Shown here piece after piece: positions 49,559-51,829 of a DNA stretch of 51,829 nt. Position 1 is the first letter of the stretch. Each line of letters begins with the position of its first letter. The notes beneath the pieces are model-generated. The model ran no database searches, was not told the DNA's origin, and saw nothing but the letters and a program-made list of their open reading frames with translations. Position numbers and translations under genes: made by a program. Source of the DNA: Clostridia bacterium (lineage in GTDB: Bacteria > Bacillota > Clostridia > Oscillospirales > CAG-272); NCBI GenBank assembly GCA_017537175.1, contig JAFYLH010000033.1, positions 1 to 51,829 of the forward strand, written 5' to 3'.

Positions 49559-49583
49559 AAAAAAGGCAGCTCACTTCCCTGCC
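49559..49583 (-). promoter_or_regulatory. Terminator-like hairpin in the CNNM gene leader
   Basis: On the minus strand GGCAG pairs with CTGCC (5 bp, 9-nt loop), followed by TTTTTT. It lies between the promoter at 49676-49704 and the start codon, so it could attenuate transcription. The stem is short. Confidence 0.4.
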
Positions 49584-49675
49584 GGCAACCGTGTATCAAT
49601 CGATATTCAAATTATGACATAAAGGGGGTATGTCCAAAGTAATATGACACTCCTAATCTGTAAATATCAAATGGT

Positions 49676-49704
49676 ATAATAGCATATATTGTAATAAATG
49701 TCAA
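49676..49704 (-). promoter_or_regulatory. Promoter of the CNNM/CBS gene
   Basis: Minus-strand TTGACA and TATTAT separated by 17 nt, about 160 bp upstream of the start codon, and divergent from the tRNA-Leu promoter 30 bp away. Confidence 0.78.
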
Positions 49705-49733
49705 TAGAAATAACAAAATAACAAATTTATATC

Positions 49734-49762
49734 TTGACAATCATCCATATGTATGATATACT
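49734..49762 (+). promoter_or_regulatory. Promoter of tRNA-Leu
   Basis: TTGACA and TATACT separated by 17 nt; the -10 box is 29 bp upstream of the tRNA. Confidence 0.88.
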
Positions 49763-49791
49763 GTTTTGGCATTAAAAAGTGTAACATATTT

Positions 49792-49878
49792 GCGGGTATG
49801 GCGGAATTGGCAGACGCGCTAGATTCAGGTTCTAGTGAGGGTTCCCTCATACAGGTTCAAGTCCTGCTACCCGCACCA
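49792..49878 (+). tRNA. tRNA-Leu (CAG)
   Basis: Acceptor GCGGGTA pairs with TACCCGC. The anticodon loop TTCAGGT gives CAG, and there is a long variable arm (TGAGGGTTCCCTCA) as in class II tRNAs. T-loop TTCAAGT, CCA encoded. It borders the accessory-looking right end of the window. Confidence 0.95.
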
Positions 49879-49886
49879 AAGCATTC

Positions 49887-49926
49887 AAACCCGAACCTTT
49901 TACCGATTGGTGAAACGTTCGGGTTT
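49887..49926 (+). terminator. Terminator of tRNA-Leu
   Basis: AAACCCGAAC pairs with GTTCGGGTTT, followed by GTTGTTTTC, 8 bp after the tRNA. Confidence 0.88.
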
Positions 49927-49962
49927 GTTGTTTTCTTAAAGGATGTTAAATAGCCTTTGTTT

Positions 49963-49997
49963 GTGGCAGTACGGAGTGTTCAGCTCTGTACTGCCAC
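49963..49997 (+). terminator. Second strong hairpin upstream of the transglutaminase-like gene
   Basis: GTGGCAGTAC pairs with GTACTGCCAC, with an inner GAG/CTC, followed by TTCTTCGTTTC. It lies 43 bp before the start codon at 50040, so it could end read-through from tRNA-Leu or act as an attenuator. Confidence 0.65.
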
Positions 49998-50039
49998 TTC
50001 TTCGTTTCAATGAATTTCGTACATAAAAGGAGATTTGAA

Positions 50040-50945
50040 ATGAAGACTAAAAAAGCATCTAAAACCAACGCAAGATCACGAATCATTTTCTTTACTATCG
50101 CACTTACATATAATCTACTGCTTGGGTTGTATCTGAAAGACTTTCTTGTACTGTCGCCAATGTTTACAACTTTCTACTTACTTTCAGTATTGCCCACCTT
50201 ATTTTTCGTCATTAGGATACGATCAAACGCTATGCGGGCCATCGTGTATATTGCCTTAATTTTCGTCCTGGGAATGAGTGCAGTCAGCTTTGTTTGCTGC
50301 AGAAGATTTCTTGCGATTATGACAATGCTGGAAATGGTAGTAATGTTGATGTACTTAGCCCTTTCCTATGGCAGTTCAGGCAAAAACAAATTGCTGACGA
50401 AAATTTATGTTTTGGTGGTGGCAGTACTTATCGTAGCAACTCTTTTCACCTCATACAATTTCGTCTTCAAACCGGATACCTCGTATCTCAACAATGGCTG
50501 CGCAACCCTGTGGGACACTCAGACGGAAGAACTTGCTGACGAAATTTGCTCAGGCTGTGAAACAGATAAGGAAAAAGCGCAAGCCTTCCATAACTGGATG
50601 GTGGTGAACTTTGAATACGACTACGATTGCAACCCTTTTATTCAATATTTCGATGTTCGCAAAACACTTTGCTCTAAAAAAGGTCTTTGTTTTGATTTCG
50701 CACATCTGTTTGCCGCGTTCTGTCGTAGTCAGAACATTCCCTGCTATGTCATTGACGGAACATCCTACGAGGATTATACGGATCGTCACACTTGGAACCG
50801 TGTTTACTACGACGGTATATGGTGGGACGTGGATATCACTAGTGATATTCTGCGCACAAAGAATAATCAAAATCTGTATGGTTTTTGTGCACTGGAAAGC
50901 GTCTCTGCTTCCGACAAATATTACTATATCACGAAAATATATTGA
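50040..50945 (+). CDS. Membrane protein with C-terminal transglutaminase-like domain
   Basis: A 301-residue protein. About five transmembrane helices lie in residues 15-150, and a transglutaminase-core domain fills the rest. The papain-like triad is visible: Cys in KKGLCFDFAH near residue 222, His in DRHTWNRV near 250 and Asp in WWDVDIT near 265. Such domains in bacteria are usually proteases or peptidoglycan-related peptidases rather than cross-linkers. Start at 50040 has AGGAG 8 nt upstream. Codon choice (for example CTT, TCG, ACG) differs somewhat from the glycan operon, hinting at later acquisition. Confidence 0.83.
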   Translation: MKTKKASKTNARSRIIFFTIALTYNLLLGLYLKDFLVLSPMFTTFYLLSVLPTLFFVIRIRSNAMRAIVYIALIFVLGMSAVSFVCCRRFLAIMTMLEMVVMLMYLALSYGSSGKNKLLTKIYVLVVAVLIVATLFTSYNFVFKPDTSYLNNGCATLWDTQTEELADEICSGCETDKEKAQAFHNWMVVNFEYDYDCNPFIQYFDVRKTLCSKKGLCFDFAHLFAAFCRSQNIPCYVIDGTSYEDYTDRHTWNRVYYDGIWWDVDITSDILRTKNNQNLYGFCALESVSASDKYYYITKIY

Positions 50946-50956
50946 AGCAACTATGT

Positions 50957-50995
50957 TAAAGGACGGTAACCGATTATGGTCACCGTCCTTAATTT
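50957..50995. terminator. Bidirectional terminator
   Basis: AAGGACGGT pairs with ACCGTCCTT, with an inner ACC/GGT, then TTAATTTTGTC. It separates the convergent transglutaminase-like and XRE genes. Confidence 0.85.
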
Positions 50996-51004
50996 TGTCT
51001 GTCT

Positions 51005-51316
51005 TTACTTTTTGGTTAAACCTTTTACGAGATTGGCGATGCTTTCAAGTTGTTGGTCATCCAGCTTTTTGAGATCGCTGATGATGCCGTTGAGCTTGGT
51101 GGGATTTTTGGTATCGAGATCAAAGAACTCACTTACCGAAATTCCTAAATAATCGCATATATAGAAAATACCCACCAAGGAGGGCAATGATTTTCCCGAC
51201 TCAATATTATTGATATAGCCGGGATTCTGGCCAATAGCCAAACTCATTTCCCGTGCTGATACATTTTTCTTTTCACGCAGTTGTGCTAACCGCAAAGCAA
51301 AATCCTTTTCGTCCAT
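51005..51316 (-). CDS. XRE-family transcriptional regulator
   Basis: A 103-residue DNA-binding protein. The helix-turn-helix spans about residues 8-65 (LAQLREKKNVSAREMSLAIGQNPGYINNIESGKSLPS). The C-terminal 35 residues are helical and may dimerise. Start at 51316 is preceded by GGTGAG; a longer frame upstream has no conserved sequence. It is divergent from the gene starting at 51552. A perfect palindrome overlapping that gene's promoter is a plausible binding site. Small XRE regulators of this size commonly accompany mobile or accessory DNA. Confidence 0.88.
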   Translation of the reverse strand: MDEKDFALRLAQLREKKNVSAREMSLAIGQNPGYINNIESGKSLPSLVGIFYICDYLGISVSEFFDLDTKNPTKLNGIISDLKKLDDQQLESIANLVKGLTKK

Positions 51317-51388
51317 AATCTCACCGCCTTTTATAATATTGTACCCCATAGAGAACATAAAACTATTGGTTGTCAGGCGGTAAAGATA

Positions 51389-51417
51389 TTGCAATATTGG
51401 TTTGTATATGATACAAT
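51389..51417 (+). promoter_or_regulatory. Promoter of the right-end gene
   Basis: TTGCAA and TACAAT separated by 17 nt. The predicted transcription start near 51424 gives a leader of about 130 nt holding a 15-codon mini-ORF and a terminator-like hairpin. Confidence 0.72.
51402..51416. promoter_or_regulatory. Perfect palindrome over the -10 box, candidate XRE operator
   Basis: TTGTAT-ATG-ATACAA, a 6-bp inverted repeat with a 3-nt spacer, covers the TACAAT -10 box. Size and place fit repression by the divergently encoded XRE protein. Confidence 0.55.
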
Positions 51418-51455
51418 AGAGAAAATGTAGGAAATAAGCCAATAAACGATTCTAA

Positions 51456-51503
51456 ATGACCGCTATACACACGATTGATGAGATAGCAGAGTCATTGGAA
51501 TAG
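51456..51503 (+). CDS. Mini-ORF, candidate leader peptide
   Basis: A 15-codon frame ATG...TAG (peptide MTAIHTIDEIAESLE) lies in the leader between promoter and gene. Its stop codon overlaps the first base of the terminator-like hairpin at 51503-51531. There is only a weak TAGGA ribosome site. It may be a leader peptide or chance; no codon bias toward one amino acid suggests classic amino-acid attenuation. Confidence 0.35.
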   Translation: MTAIHTIDEIAESLE

Positions 51504-51537
51504 CCCACCGGACACAAACGGTTCGGTGGGCGTTTTA
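51503..51537 (+). terminator. Terminator-like hairpin in the leader
   Basis: GCCCACCG pairs with CGGTGGGC (8 bp, 13-nt loop), followed by GTTTTAG, 15 bp before the next gene's start codon. Confidence 0.7.
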
Positions 51538-51551
51538 GCAAGGAGCGAGAT

Positions 51552-51829
51552 ATGAGGATTTATTCTGTGGCGTTTTTTGGTCACCGATATGTAGACAATA
51601 TCATAAAGGTCGAGGATCTTTTGGAAGAGCACATCCGAAAACTTATCGACGAAAATGAGTATGTAGATTTTTTAGTTGGGAGAAATGGTGACTTCGATCA
51701 GTGCGTATCATCTTCTGTGCTTCGCGTACGAAAAAACCATAGGGATGATAACAGTGCGTTGGTATTGGTGCTGCCGTATCCCACAGCGGAGTATCTTAAT
51801 AACGAAAATTACTTTCACGACTATTATAC
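51552..51829 (+). CDS. Conserved hypothetical protein, SLOG-like, cut by window end
   Basis: The first 92 codons of a gene open to the window edge, starting MRIYSVAFFGHRYVDN, with AGGAG 6 nt upstream. FFGHR near the N terminus, FLVGRNGDFDQ near residue 41 and LVLVLPYPTAEY near 71 match a widespread but uncharacterised Firmicutes family that resembles SLOG/DUF1273-type nucleotide-binding folds. I do not know its function. It is divergent from the XRE gene. Confidence 0.75.
   Translation, partial: MRIYSVAFFGHRYVDNIIKVEDLLEEHIRKLIDENEYVDFLVGRNGDFDQCVSSSVLRVRKNHRDDNSALVLVLPYPTAEYLNNENYFHDYY

Noticed and set aside
49621..49676. Possible insertion-sequence end (TGTCATA-type repeats)
   Set aside because: Two short TGTCATA copies exist, but there is no inverted-repeat pair, target duplication or transposase.
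49753..49953. 66-codon ORF covering tRNA-Leu
   Set aside because: It is a frame through the tRNA and its terminator, with no ribosome site.

Overview
The window looks like the chromosome of a Gram-positive, low-to-moderate G+C anaerobe of class Clostridia, probably a gut member of the Oscillospirales/Ruminococcaceae. The evidence is indirect: Mini-RNase III, a YerC/TrpR-family repressor, S-layer-homology (SLH) surface proteins, a desulfoferrodoxin-type iron protein, purine-rich Shine-Dalgarno sites (GGAGG), consensus sigma-A promoters, and the absence of any outer-membrane gene. No rRNA, insertion sequence, CRISPR array or complete prophage was seen.

Left part (1-9.2 kb): a tRNA operon (a partial tRNA, Asp, Val) is read leftward from a consensus promoter. 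Next is a leftward housekeeping run: mini-RNase III, lipoate ligase, YerC-like repressor, methyltransferase. A cell-wall amidase and a TtcA-like thiolase follow, then a five-gene leftward operon (NAD(P)H-hydrate dehydratase, TSCPD protein, membrane protein, ABM monooxygenase, MscS). A FliB-like methylase and TrmO are read rightward. Three genes here (ttcA-like, nnrD, fliB-like) start exactly 6 nt after a good -10 box and have no Shine-Dalgarno, so they look leaderless.

9.2-25 kb: a rightward cassette of macrodomain protein, von Willebrand A protein and a desulfoferrodoxin homologue that has lost its superoxide-reductase site. Then come a membrane-anchored 5'-nucleotidase and a lipoprotein, a Gfo/Idh/MocA dehydrogenase with a sugar isomerase/epimerase, a FAD-Rieske oxidoreductase, an RDD protein, tRNA-Pro beside an inverted tRNA-Pro fragment, a secreted protein, a two-component system, YchF and a GDSL hydrolase. 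Intergenic hairpin arrays are frequent.

25-48 kb is the most interesting block, all read leftward. A 13-gene operon starts at a perfect promoter (48.17-48.14 kb) and ends at a strong terminator (31.35 kb). It encodes glycosyltransferases, a Wzx-type flippase, a Wzy/WaaL-like ligase or polymerase, UDP-GlcNAc 2-epimerase, UDP-ManNAc dehydrogenase and a WbpP-like 4-epimerase. It also encodes a polysaccharide pyruvyl transferase fused to an F420-dehydrogenase-beta-type iron-sulfur module, two sugar kinases and PRPP synthetase. Immediately downstream, on the same strand, are a GH29 fucosidase and two tandem SLH-DUF4838 surface proteins. In other bacteria SLH domains bind pyruvylated ManNAc-containing wall polysaccharide. 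My main inference is therefore that this is one locus making both a pyruvylated wall glycan and the proteins that dock on it.

Right end (48.2-51.8 kb): a CNNM/CBS transporter-like protein with a long leader, tRNA-Leu, and then an accessory-looking segment. That segment has a membrane transglutaminase-like protein, a small XRE regulator with a palindrome over a divergent promoter, a 15-codon mini-ORF with a terminator-like hairpin, and the start of an uncharacterised gene cut by the window end.
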